NCBI GenBank assembly: GCA_050013795.1 | Contig: JBEKEO010000055.1 | Span: forward strand, 1-15,789 | Source of the DNA: CAWHOW01 sp050013795 | Lineage (GTDB): Bacteria; Bacteroidota; Bacteroidia; Bacteroidales; CG2-30-32-10 | Length of the DNA: 15,789 bases | Reading direction: 5' to 3' | Shown here: positions 1 to 6,961 of the stretch, in pieces | Numbering within the stretch: the first letter of the stretch is position 1 | Layout: each line of letters opens with the position of its first letter | Translations under genes and position numbers: made by a program | Notes under the pieces: model-generated | Seen by the model: only the letters and a program-made list of their open reading frames with translations | Told to the model about the DNA's origin: nothing | Databases searched by the model: none

Positions 1-253
1 CGATAACCCTACTATTGGCCTGATGTGCATTATGCCTGTGGGGATGAAGGAAATTTCATCCTGCCAGATAACGGTTCATGAAGTACAACAGGTTAAGAAA
101 GGTGAACAACTTGGGATGTTCCATTTTGGCGGTTCAACGCATTGCCTGATATTCGGACCTCATGTAAAACTTGATTTTGATATGCACGGACAGAAACCGG
201 GACTCAATGCGAAAAACATTCTTTTAAATGAAAGAATTGCAACAGTATCCTGA
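1..253 (+). CDS. phosphatidylserine decarboxylase-like protein, C-terminal part (5' end outside window)
   Basis: The reading frame is open from base 2, so the gene starts upstream of the window; the ATG at 23 is internal. Phosphatidylserine decarboxylases convert phosphatidylserine to phosphatidylethanolamine at the membrane and mature by self-cleavage at a G-S bond, which creates the pyruvoyl group on the small chain. Here the run LGMFHFGGSTHCLIF carries this motif as GGST, with the cleavage-site serine codon at 134-136. The upstream VKKGEQLG segment is also typical of the family. About 38 residues follow the serine, as expected for the small alpha subunit. The histidine after GGST resembles the divergent PSD-like family more than the classic LGST enzymes, so the exact substrate is uncertain. 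No terminator is visible before the next promoter module, which starts only 22 bp after the stop. Confidence 0.8.
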   Translation, partial: DNPTIGLMCIMPVGMKEISSCQITVHEVQQVKKGEQLGMFHFGGSTHCLIFGPHVKLDFDMHGQKPGLNAKNILLNERIATVS

Positions 254-275
254 AAAAACAAATAAACCCTTAATG

Positions 276-342
276 TGTGAATTGTGTAACTTTTTATATG
301 AATTGTGTAACACCAGTGAATAGTAAAGCGGATATCTTTGTA
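276..342 (+). promoter_or_regulatory. promoter module A, copy 1 (drives the cold-shock gene)
   Basis: A 67-bp unit: TGTGAATT at its start, TGTAAC at 285-290, then TTTTT, a second TGTAAC at 306-311 exactly 21 bp later, a 21-bp spacer, and TATCTTTG at 333-340, which fits the Bacteroidota -7 box TAnnTTTG, followed by TA. Transcription should start near 345, which leaves a leader of only 15-20 nt before the ATG at 363. The same architecture with identical spacing recurs at 657-723 and 1188-1254. The second TGTAAC occupies the -33 region, so it may be the RNA polymerase contact or an activator site. Confidence 0.75.
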
Positions 343-362
343 AATAATTTAAAATTAATATT

Positions 363-557
363 ATGAACAAAGGAACAGTAAAATTTTACAACGATTCAAA
401 GGGATTCGGATTCATTACAGACTCAAGTACATCAAAAGAATATTTTGTACATTCATCTGGCTTAAAAGAAAGTATCAGGGAGAATGATAAAGTAACTTTT
501 GACCTGGAACAAGGGAAAAAAGATTTAAATGCCGTAAATGTTAAATTAGATAGTTAA
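363..557 (+). CDS. cold-shock domain protein (CspA-like)
   Basis: A 64-residue protein, the usual length of a single cold-shock domain. This five-stranded barrel binds single-stranded RNA or DNA and acts as an RNA chaperone in the cytoplasm. The opening MNKGTVKFYNDSKGFGFIT contains RNP1 as KGFGFI (residues 13-18), and RNP2 is YFVHSS (27-32), with the aromatic and histidine residues that stack on bases. The C-terminal half is diverged and lacks the usual EGPKGPQAxNV ending, with LNAVNV in its place. The predicted leader is short, so the long 5'UTR thermosensor of E. coli cspA is absent here. The gene is monocistronic, with promoter module A upstream and a clean terminator at 584-609. Sharing a promoter with a signalling operon suggests stress control rather than simple cold control (inference). 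Confidence 0.93.
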   Translation: MNKGTVKFYNDSKGFGFITDSSTSKEYFVHSSGLKESIRENDKVTFDLEQGKKDLNAVNVKLDS

Positions 558-583
558 AAATATTATCTCGGACATTTTTCCAG

Positions 584-609
584 AGCCTTACTTTATGTAA
601 GGCTTTTTT
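584..609 (+). terminator. intrinsic terminator of the cold-shock gene
   Basis: AGCCTTAC (584-591) pairs perfectly with GTAAGGCT (597-604) around a 5-nt loop and is followed by a T run. It lies 27 bp after the cold-shock stop codon. Confidence 0.9.
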
Positions 610-656
610 ATTTCCGTATTATGAAATAATGATATTACAATGACAAATTATAAATA

Positions 657-723
657 TGTGAATGATATAACTTTTTTCTAAAATTTTGTAACAATTCCCC
701 GTAAAAAGCTTCTCACCTTTGTA
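657..723 (+). promoter_or_regulatory. promoter module A, copy 2 (drives a short RNA)
   Basis: The same 67-bp architecture as at 276-342: TGTGAATG, TATAAC at 666-671 with TTTTTT after it, TGTAAC at 687-692 (21 bp later), a 21-bp spacer, and CACCTTTG at 714-721 followed by TA. Transcription is expected to begin around 725-728. No gene of normal size follows; a structured segment and terminator do. Confidence 0.7.
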
Positions 724-726
724 CCG

Positions 727-818
727 TTGTGAATTAGTCACTCACAATGCAAATTAAAAATAGGTTGAACCTATTAAATTTTCAAAGCGCTTTCATTATA
801 TACTGGAAGCGTTTTTTT
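727..818 (+). ncRNA. candidate small non-coding RNA with three stem-loops
   Basis: The segment between promoter module A copy 2 and an intrinsic terminator is about 90 nt and folds well by eye. Stem 1 is TTGTGA (727-732) with TCACAA (742-747). Stem 2 is the palindrome AATAGGTT/AACCTATT at 759-775, with one central base and in practice about 6 bp with a 5-nt loop. Stem 3 is the terminator at 784-818. Together these give a promoter, a compact fold and a terminator with no sizeable reading frame, which is the pattern of a trans-acting small RNA. A 27-codon ORF (747-830) crosses the terminator and is probably chance. I recognise no known RNA family. The regulatory target is unknown. Confidence 0.6.
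784..818 (+). terminator. intrinsic terminator of the small RNA
   Basis: AAAGCGCTTTC (784-794) pairs with GGAAGCGTTTT (805-815) with G-T wobbles at two positions. A 10-nt loop separates the arms and a run of T residues follows to 818. Confidence 0.85.
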
Positions 819-862
819 ATTGCTGTTTAAATTTATAAATTACCCACTGTTGGTATCGAAAG

Positions 863-946
863 CAACTAAATAACTATAGTAAACAACTAAATAACTATAG
901 TAATTAACTAAATAACTATAGTAATCAACTAAATTACTACTGTATT
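863..946. repeat. 21-bp tandem repeat array, four copies (array 1)
   Basis: Copies begin at 863, 884, 905 and 926. The unit reads CAACTAAATAACTATAGTAA plus one variable base; the first three copies are nearly identical and the fourth is decayed. Each intact unit contains ACTATAGT, an 8-bp perfect palindrome, so the dyads sit two helical turns apart on the same DNA face. No coding frame uses it. Confidence 0.85.
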
Positions 947-1187
947 AAGCTGCTTTGGGTTTTGGTTGAGGGGGTATGAACGAATATATAAGATGTTGAA
1001 TAGTTTACCCTAAGCTTTTTCTTTTACCCTAACCCCTGTCTACCGGCAGGCAGGTGCCTGACAGCAGCTAAGTTAGTCCGGGAAAAAAGGAAATCATTAT
1101 AAAGGAAGCATTATGATTTATTAATACTTGCTAAGGAAACACGCTATATGAGAAAATGAGGGGCGGTTTTTTAGCACCTTACAATTG
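947..1187. other. intergenic segment with no gene seen
   Basis: The stretch holds no credible reading frame. Apart from the REP-like palindrome at 1033-1066, I see only low-complexity runs such as two TTTACCCTAA-like words (about 1003-1032). It separates array 1 from the third promoter module. Confidence 0.6.
1033..1066. repeat. REP-like palindromic element (TACCGGCAGGCAGG type)
   Basis: CTGTC (1036-1040) and GACAG (1060-1064) bracket a GC-rich core, TACCGGCAGGCAGG, that stands out from the AT-rich surroundings. The same core occurs in inverse orientation at 14525-14546 with one mismatch and one indel. I recall similar TACCGGCAGGCAGG elements scattered in environmental Bacteroidota genomes. 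Confidence 0.6.
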
Positions 1188-1254
1188 TGTGAATTATGTA
1201 ACTTTTTACAAAAGTTATGTAACATCATTTGTTATTAATGTACTCACCTTTGTA
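1188..1254 (+). promoter_or_regulatory. promoter module A, copy 3 (drives the signalling operon)
   Basis: TGTGAATT, TGTAAC at 1197-1202 followed by TTTTT, TGTAAC at 1218-1223 (21 bp later), a 21-bp spacer, and CACCTTTG at 1245-1252 followed by TA. Spacing is identical to the copies at 276 and 657. The expected transcription start, near 1257, rules out the in-frame ATG at 1229 and supports the ATG at 1295 as the start of the histidine kinase. Confidence 0.75.
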
Positions 1255-1294
1255 TTATAAATTATTGCAACAATTCAAATTCTTAATAACAGGT

Positions 1295-2818
1295 ATGGAA
1301 AAAAGAATAAAATCGAAAGAAGATGAATTAATCATTGTTCGCAAAGAACTTTCCTTTCAAAAAGAAGAGAAAGAAAAACTGGCTGCAGAGTTGATCATTG
1401 CACGCAAAGAGCTTTCCTTTCAAAAAGAAGAGAAAGGAAAAAGGGCAGCAGAATTGGGTGTTGCAAACATAGAACTTGCCTTCCAGGACGGAGAGAAAGA
1501 AAAACGGGCTTCAGAGCTGGGTATTGCTAATATAGAACTAGCCTTCCAGGACGAAGAGAAAGGTAAGCGTGCGGATGAGTTAATCATTGCCAACAAAGAA
1601 CTTGTCTTTCAAAACAGGGAAAAAGAAAAACGGGCAGACGAGTTAATGATGGCTAATAAAGAACTTGCCTTTCAAAATGAAGAAAAAGAAAAACGTGCTG
1701 CTGAATTAAGCATAGCGAATAAAGAACTTGCTTTTCAAAACGAAGAGAAAGAAAAACGAGCATCCGAATTGATCATTGCCAATAAAGAACTTACCTTTCA
1801 AAACAGAGAAAAAGAAAAACGAGCTGATGAATTGATCATTGCCAACAAAGAACTTGTTTTCCAGAACGAAGAGAAAGAACAACGAGCTGCCGAGTTAGTT
1901 ATAGCTAACAAAGAGCTTGCGTTTCAAAATGATGAAAAAGGGAAACGTGCAGCAGAACTGGCTATTGCTGATAAAGAACTTGTTTATCAAACCGGGGAAA
2001 AAGAACAACGTGCGGCTGAGTTAGTCATAGCCGATAAAGAACTTATCTTTCAAAAAGCAGAAAAAGGAAAACGTGCGGCAGAATTAGTCATTGCCGACAA
2101 AGAAATTATCATTCAACATGAGGAAAAAGAAAAGCAGGTGGCGGCTAATGTAGAACTCGAAGCATTCAGCTATTCTGTTTCGCATGACCTGCGTGCGCCA
2201 CTTAGACATATCGGGGGGTTTGTTGATCTGCTCATCAAAAATAATTCATCCCAGCTCGACGAATCAGGCTTAAGATATTTAAAAATTATTTCAGAATCAT
2301 CCCTTGAAATGGGGAACCTTATAGATGCATTGCTGACATTTTCAAGATTCAGCAGAACCGAACTGCAACGGACAAAGATCAATTCAAAAAATATGGTGAA
2401 CGGTATCATTAAAACTTTTAAAGATGAATTAGCCGGCAGAAATGTTGAAATAAATATAAAAGATCTTCCGGATGCCATGGGTGATGAAAGCCTGATCAGC
2501 CAGGTATGGATCAATCTTATTTCAAATGCTATAAAATATACACGGAACAAAGAAAAAGCAGTGATTGAAATTGGGGGTAAGATTGAGAACAATCAAATAA
2601 TATTTTATATCAAAGATAACGGCGCCGGATTTGATATGAAGTACGCAGATAAACTTTTCGGCGTTTTCCAGCGCCTGCATAAAGCCAAAGATTTTGAAGG
2701 TATTGGAATTGGACTTGCTAATGTAAACAGAATTATAGTAAGGCATGGTGGAAAATGCTGGGCAGAAGGTGAAGTTGGCAAAGGCGCTACATTTTTCTTT
2801 AGTAAACCGAATAATTAA
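1295..2818 (+). CDS. cytoplasmic histidine kinase with thirteen 21-residue coiled-coil repeats
   Basis: A 507-residue kinase. Residues 11-283 are thirteen consecutive 21-residue repeats of the pattern ELxIANKELxFQNEEKEKRAA. Each repeat is three heptads, giving a continuous, highly charged parallel coiled coil. The HisKA domain follows with the phospho-accepting histidine at 297 in SVSHDLRAPLR. The ATPase domain has an N-box at LISNAIKYTRN (N411), G1 at DNGAGF (441-446), an F-box near LFGVFQRLH, and G2 at GIGIGLA (469-475). The catalytic half resembles the Cph1/phytochrome-like kinases that pair with Rcp1-type regulators, and such a regulator is the next gene, 24 bp downstream. There is no transmembrane segment, PAS or GAF domain, so the input is unknown; the coiled coil may itself be the sensor or a spacer to a partner. 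I chose the ATG at 1295 because the promoter lies downstream of the ATG at 1229. Confidence 0.93.
   Translation: MEKRIKSKEDELIIVRKELSFQKEEKEKLAAELIIARKELSFQKEEKGKRAAELGVANIELAFQDGEKEKRASELGIANIELAFQDEEKGKRADELIIANKELVFQNREKEKRADELMMANKELAFQNEEKEKRAAELSIANKELAFQNEEKEKRASELIIANKELTFQNREKEKRADELIIANKELVFQNEEKEQRAAELVIANKELAFQNDEKGKRAAELAIADKELVYQTGEKEQRAAELVIADKELIFQKAEKGKRAAELVIADKEIIIQHEEKEKQVAANVELEAFSYSVSHDLRAPLRHIGGFVDLLIKNNSSQLDESGLRYLKIISESSLEMGNLIDALLTFSRFSRTELQRTKINSKNMVNGIIKTFKDELAGRNVEINIKDLPDAMGDESLISQVWINLISNAIKYTRNKEKAVIEIGGKIENNQIIFYIKDNGAGFDMKYADKLFGVFQRLHKAKDFEGIGIGLANVNRIIVRHGGKCWAEGEVGKGATFFFSKPNN
1325..2143 (+). repeat. intragenic 63-bp tandem repeats (13 copies)
   Basis: Thirteen in-frame 63-bp units encode the 21-residue coiled-coil repeats of the histidine kinase. 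Several units are very similar at DNA level (for example those starting near 1577 and 1766), so unequal crossover or slippage could change copy number without shifting the frame. Confidence 0.9.
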
Positions 2819-2842
2819 TAACAATTAATAAAAAACAAAATC

Positions 2843-3298
2843 ATGAACGCAGAAGTAAAAAGAATTCTTATTGTGGACGACAGTCCTAAAGATGTTGAAC
2901 TGGTAATCGCAGCCCTTGCAGAAAAAAATCTTGCTAATGAAGTTGATGTTGCAGAAGATGGTGAAGAGGCATTGGACTATTTGTACAGACGCGGCAAATT
3001 CGTTGACCGTGAAAAGGGCAATCCCACGGTTATTCTATTAGACATCAAAATGCCAAAGTTGAATGGGATAGAAGTGCTTAAACACATCCGTGCCACTCCT
3101 GAACTTAAGATGATACCGGTTATCATGGTAACATCATCCCACGAAGAAAAGGACCTGGTTGAAAGTTACAAACTAGGCGCTAATTCTTATGTAGTTAAAC
3201 CCGTTGATATTGTTCAATTCATTGATGCAATTAAAACTTTAGGGCAATATTGGGTAATAATTAACCAACTTCCGCCAAAACATTTGCAAAAAGGTTAA
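2843..3298 (+). CDS. single-domain response regulator, Rcp1-like
   Basis: A 151-residue protein made of one receiver domain. The acidic pair is D12-D13 in ILIVDDSPKD, the phospho-acceptor is D67 in ILLDIKMPKLNG, the switch threonine is T97 in VTSS, and the conserved lysine is K119 in YVVKP. The insertion LYRRGKFVDREKGNP before the acceptor strand is characteristic of the Rcp1 (cyanobacterial phytochrome response regulator) subfamily. There is no output domain, so it probably carries phosphate between kinases or acts by protein contact. It lies 24 bp after the coiled-coil kinase and 30 bp before a hybrid kinase, so co-transcription is very likely. Pairing with the upstream Cph1-like kinase is inferred from gene order and subfamily. 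Confidence 0.93.
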   Translation: MNAEVKRILIVDDSPKDVELVIAALAEKNLANEVDVAEDGEEALDYLYRRGKFVDREKGNPTVILLDIKMPKLNGIEVLKHIRATPELKMIPVIMVTSSHEEKDLVESYKLGANSYVVKPVDIVQFIDAIKTLGQYWVIINQLPPKHLQKG

Positions 3299-3328
3299 AT
3301 TCTTAAAGTAAGAATTGAGTCAGTTTCC

Positions 3329-5314
3329 ATGGATAAGAAAATAAAAATATTGCATCTTGAAGATTCTTTAATAGATTCCGAACTAATTCACTCTTTGATT
3401 GAAAGTGGTGGAATAGTGCATGACTATTTTTTAGCCGACAATGAAAAAGATTACTTAAATATCCTTGGAAAAGAAAATATCGACATTATATTATCCGATT
3501 TCAGTTTGCCCGGATACAATGGCAAAGAAGCACTGAAGGTTGCCAAAGAAAAATATTCACACATACCTTTCATATTCATTTCAGGGACAATTGGAGAAGA
3601 TGCCGCTATTAACGCGATGTTAAACGGAGCTTCGGACTATGTGCTAAAAAATAAACTTGAACGTCTGGTTCCTGCAATTAAAAGGGCATTGCACGAACAT
3701 GAGGTTGAGAATAAGAAACAGCTTGCTGAGGAAGCGTTAGCTGCTTCGGAAACCCGCTACCGCCGCCTCTTTGAAACAGCCAAGGACGGAATTATTATAC
3801 TCGATGCCCAAACCGGGATGATAAAAGATGTGAATCCATTCTTGATTGAGAAGCTGGGCTTTTCAAAAGAACAATTCATGGATAAAGAAATCTGGGAAAT
3901 AGGATTTTTCAAAGATATCATTGCTAATCATGATAAATTTATAGAATTACAGGCTAATGAATATGTTCGTTATGTGGATTTGCCGCTTGAAACAGTTGAT
4001 GGAGAAAAGATCAATGTTGAGTTTGTCAGCAATATGTATACTGTATCCGGACAAAAGGTAATTCAATGTAACATTCGTGATATTACAGAACGAATGAAGA
4101 CTGAGGCAATGTTGAAAGCAAGCGAATCTTCATTACGTTATGCTCAAGAAATATCCAACATGGGTAGTTGGGAATGGGATATGATTACCAATAAAACCAT
4201 TTGGTCGGAAAATTATTATACTTTCTTTGGATTCAACCCTATTGATGCAAAACCAGACTTTGAATTATACAGAAGTAAAATTCACCCTGATGACCTTTAT
4301 AAATTTGATCAGATACATGCAAAAATAATAAAGGATAAAACACCTGCTATTTTTGAATTGCGGATAATTATCAAAGATGGTATATTAAAATGGATTCAAA
4401 ACAATATTGTACCTGTTTTAAAAGACGGTAAAATTGTTAAACTTAAAGGTGCATTTATTGATATTACCAAACGCAAACAAGCGGAGGAATTACTACAACA
4501 AGCACATGATAACCTGGAAATAAAAGTAACCGAAAGAACCGCTGAACTAGCTGAAGCCAATTGTAAATTGCAGGCAGAAAGTAATGAAAGGCAAAAAGTA
4601 ATTGAAAAAGAAAAGGAATTAAATCTTCTTAAAAGCCGGTTTATTTCAGTTATATCACACGAATTCCGCACACCATTAACAGGGATTAAATCGACCGTCC
4701 AGCTTATAGAGCAATATGGCGATAAATGGGATGTCGAGAAAAAACAAAAATTCTTTAATTCAATTTACAATTCCATACGATTCACAAATTTGCTGCTTGA
4801 TGATGTTTCAATAATTGGCAGGGACGATAGTGGAAGAACAAGCTACAACCCATCGCTTTGCCAAATAGAGAATGTTTGTCAACAGGCGCTGGATGATATT
4901 AAGCAGGTTTTCGGGAAATCAGTTTTAATTAATTATTCAATCAAACCTGAAACAATCAAAACAATTGCTGATGAATCTTTACTCCGTCATATTTTAAACA
5001 ACCTTCTGTCAAATGCCCTTAAATATTCAGAGAATGAAAAGGAAATTGATTTTTCTGTAATATCAGAAAATGACACTATTGTTTTTACTATAACTGACCG
5101 TGGCATCGGAATTCCGGAAAATGATCTGAAATATATTTTTGAACCTTTTCATCGGGCAGCAAATGTTGAATCAATAAAAGGAACAGGCTTAGGGCTTGCT
5201 ATTGTGAAACGCTGTGTTGAAATGCATGAAGGTTCAATTGAAATTAAAAGCACTGTAAATAAAGGTACAACAGTTGTTGTGAAAATACCATTCAAAAAGC
5301 CTGATATTAAGTAA
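3329..5314 (+). CDS. REC-PAS-PAS hybrid sensor histidine kinase
   Basis: A 661-residue cytoplasmic protein. A receiver domain opens it (about 5-122), with acidic E11-D12, acceptor D57 in IILSDFSLPGYNG and lysine K107. Two PAS domains follow: about 143-257 (ETRYRRLFETAKDGIIIL through CNIRDITERMK) and about 265-382, the second a PAS_3-like fold with WEWD and IHPDD motifs. A short coiled coil (385-435) leads to HisKA with H444 in VISHEFRTPL. The ATPase has N562 in LLSNALKYSE, G1 DRGIGIP (590-596) and G2 GTGLGLA (618-624). An N-terminal receiver suggests this kinase is controlled by phosphorylation from another kinase, plausibly the coiled-coil one, as well as by PAS-sensed signals. No membrane segment is present. 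The next gene starts 21 bp downstream. Confidence 0.93.
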   Translation: MDKKIKILHLEDSLIDSELIHSLIESGGIVHDYFLADNEKDYLNILGKENIDIILSDFSLPGYNGKEALKVAKEKYSHIPFIFISGTIGEDAAINAMLNGASDYVLKNKLERLVPAIKRALHEHEVENKKQLAEEALAASETRYRRLFETAKDGIIILDAQTGMIKDVNPFLIEKLGFSKEQFMDKEIWEIGFFKDIIANHDKFIELQANEYVRYVDLPLETVDGEKINVEFVSNMYTVSGQKVIQCNIRDITERMKTEAMLKASESSLRYAQEISNMGSWEWDMITNKTIWSENYYTFFGFNPIDAKPDFELYRSKIHPDDLYKFDQIHAKIIKDKTPAIFELRIIIKDGILKWIQNNIVPVLKDGKIVKLKGAFIDITKRKQAEELLQQAHDNLEIKVTERTAELAEANCKLQAESNERQKVIEKEKELNLLKSRFISVISHEFRTPLTGIKSTVQLIEQYGDKWDVEKKQKFFNSIYNSIRFTNLLLDDVSIIGRDDSGRTSYNPSLCQIENVCQQALDDIKQVFGKSVLINYSIKPETIKTIADESLLRHILNNLLSNALKYSENEKEIDFSVISENDTIVFTITDRGIGIPENDLKYIFEPFHRAANVESIKGTGLGLAIVKRCVEMHEGSIEIKSTVNKGTTVVVKIPFKKPDIK

Positions 5315-5335
5315 ATAATATTAAAACTTAGAAAA

Positions 5336-6304
5336 ATGAAAAGTAAAATTTTACTTATAGAAGACGATCCTGCAATTTCCGAAGCCACTTTCGAATTCTT
5401 AAAAGAAGAAGGGTTTGATGTATCTACTGCAGCTAATGGAGTTGACGGGATTCAAAAGGCAATCGAAATAGTACCCGATCTTATTATCAGCGATATTTCC
5501 ATGCCATTGAAAAACGGTTATGAGGTTTGCAAAACCCTTCAGGCAATTCCCGATACAAGCAATATACCGTTTATTTTTCTTACGGCAAAAATTCAACACG
5601 ATGATCAGAGGCTTGGCATGCAATTGGGAGCAGATGATTATCTTACAAAACCTTTCGATTATTCGGAACTGCTTAAAAGTATCAATCTCAGGCTTGAAAA
5701 GCATGACCGTTCCATAAAGCAAAGCGATGAAATATTCTATGCGCTTATTGACAATCCAATGGTTGGGGTATATATTTATACGGATAACAAATTCCTGTAT
5801 TCCAATACAATCATTTCCGAAATTTCAGGATATTCCAAAGAGGAACTAAAACTGATGGCTTTCGAAGACCTTGTTTTTACGGAGGATAACGATGCAGCTC
5901 TGGAAAAACTTCAAAGATGTATTAAAGGTATTCAGGGCTCTGTTCATACCGAATTAAAAATATTCAAAAAAGATCAGACGCAAATACTCATTGATGTTTT
6001 CGGTTCTCATATAAAATTCAGGAAAAAGGATTGTCTTATGGGAAATATACTCGAAGTTAAAACTGCGAAGAAAAATGGTTATGAAGCAATGAACAGTAAC
6101 GGGAAATCAAAATTATCACCAAGAGAAACAGAAGTTCTTCAATTGATTTGTCAGGGTTTATCTTCTCCCGTAATGGCAGAAAAAATATTTTTGAGCCAGA
6201 ATACTATAGAAACACACCGCGCGAACCTTATGGCAAAAACAAGCTCGAAGAATACTGCCGAACTTGTGATGTTTGCTGCACGAAATGGCCTGGTTGAATT
6301 ATAA
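5336..6304 (+). CDS. REC-PAS-LuxR response regulator (DNA-binding output)
   Basis: A 322-residue transcription factor. The receiver (about 3-120) has E9-D10-D11, acceptor D53 in IISDISMPLKNGYE, T83 and K105 in YLTKPFD. A PAS-like domain spans about 130-242 (DEIFYALIDNPMVGVYIY and following). The C-terminal LuxR/GerE helix-turn-helix (258-320) has LSPRETEVLQLICQGLSSPV and the recognition-helix region NTIETHRANLMAKT. An internal PAS between receiver and DNA-binding domain is less common than the plain NarL layout and implies a second ligand or redox input. It is the last gene of the operon and lies about 60 bp upstream of promoter module B, so control of the envelope genes is a natural hypothesis. 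It may also regulate its own module A promoter. Confidence 0.93.
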   Translation: MKSKILLIEDDPAISEATFEFLKEEGFDVSTAANGVDGIQKAIEIVPDLIISDISMPLKNGYEVCKTLQAIPDTSNIPFIFLTAKIQHDDQRLGMQLGADDYLTKPFDYSELLKSINLRLEKHDRSIKQSDEIFYALIDNPMVGVYIYTDNKFLYSNTIISEISGYSKEELKLMAFEDLVFTEDNDAALEKLQRCIKGIQGSVHTELKIFKKDQTQILIDVFGSHIKFRKKDCLMGNILEVKTAKKNGYEAMNSNGKSKLSPRETEVLQLICQGLSSPVMAEKIFLSQNTIETHRANLMAKTSSKNTAELVMFAARNGLVEL

Positions 6305-6348
6305 CAACACTACTCCCTTTAATAAATTATTCCCTTTATTATCCGAAC

Positions 6349-6371
6349 AATTACCTTGTTTCCCGGTAATT
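6349..6371 (+). terminator. weak hairpin after the signalling operon
   Basis: AATTACC (6349-6355) pairs with GGTAATT (6365-6371), 45 bp after the regulator stop. Only TCTCT follows rather than a T run, so termination here is doubtful. No better terminator is visible before promoter module B. Confidence 0.35.
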
Positions 6372-6463
6372 TCTCTAGTGGTTTCTAACCAGTACATATT
6401 TTTTATCAATAAAATTTCATCATTTCCGGTGATTCATAGGCCATGGCTTTAGAGGTAATTTTG
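6368..6463 (+). promoter_or_regulatory. promoter module B, copy 1 (upstream of the Ig-like lipoprotein)
   Basis: An upstream box, AATTTCTCTAGTGGTTTC (from 6368), is followed about 33 bp after its TGGTTTC by a 52-bp block (6412-6463) that recurs perfectly at 8955-9006. The block includes ATTTCATCATTTCCGG and GGCCATGGC, and ends in TAATTTTG (6456-6463), a full match to the -7 box TAnnTTTG. Transcription should start near 6470, 15 bp before the ATG. Perfect conservation far upstream of the -7 box implies binding of a regulator, or recent duplication. Confidence 0.75.
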
Positions 6464-6484
6464 CTTTAACAAATACGCAAAGCC

Positions 6485-6961
6485 ATGAAAACAAAAATAC
6501 TTTTAACAATCCTTGCAATAGTGACAGTTATTTTAATTGTCGGATGTAAAAAAGATGATTTCATAGAAATCAAAGGATTATGCCCTGCTGTGGAATCAGC
6601 AAACCCTGCAAATGGTGTTTCAGGTATACCTGTTAATCAGGGAATTTCAGTAAACTTCAATCAAAACATGAACCCTGCAAGTTTCATACAGACATCTTGT
6701 AATATGGAAGCTTCCTTTACTTTACAAGGGGACACATTAGTTGCAGGAACAGTTTCATACAACGGCACAACAGCAACATTTACTCCTTCGGTCAATCTCT
6801 TACCGGGTACTACTTATACGGCTACAATTACAGGAAGAGTTAAAAATCTGGAAGGTATTCCGCTTGCGAAAAATTATGTATGGAGCTTTACTACTGCTGA
6901 AGATGCAGGTGGCAATGTTATCCTTAGCGAAGACGTTGATGCTAAAAAAACCAAAATTTAG
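6485..6961 (+). CDS. lipoprotein with bacterial Ig-like (Big_5) domain, probably surface exposed
   Basis: A 158-residue protein. The N-terminus is a lipoprotein signal peptide with a lipobox ending LIVGC, so C21 is the lipidated residue. The residues after it, KKDD, fit the K(D/E)2 lipoprotein export signal known to direct Bacteroidota lipoproteins to the cell surface. Residues about 35-137 form one Ig-like domain of the Big_5/SbsA type: PANGVSGIPVNQGISVNFNQNM, then TFTPSVNLLPGTTYTATITG and YVWSFTT. In other proteins this domain often precedes an adhesive or ice-binding domain; here it stands alone, followed by a short acidic-basic tail. The start lies just after promoter module B. The barrel genes begin 51 bp downstream and may be co-transcribed. 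The ligand is unknown; a structural or adhesion role is likely. Confidence 0.88.
   Translation: MKTKILLTILAIVTVILIVGCKKDDFIEIKGLCPAVESANPANGVSGIPVNQGISVNFNQNMNPASFIQTSCNMEASFTLQGDTLVAGTVSYNGTTATFTPSVNLLPGTTYTATITGRVKNLEGIPLAKNYVWSFTTAEDAGGNVILSEDVDAKKTKI

Noticed and set aside
1229..1294. Upstream start for the coiled-coil kinase at ATG 1229
   Set aside because: The promoter -7 box lies at 1245-1252, downstream of this ATG. The coiled coil begins cleanly after the ATG at 1295.
2170..2824. Antisense frames opposite the kinase ATPase domain
   Set aside because: They overlap clearly conserved kinase motifs, have no promoter or domain of their own, and look like shadows.
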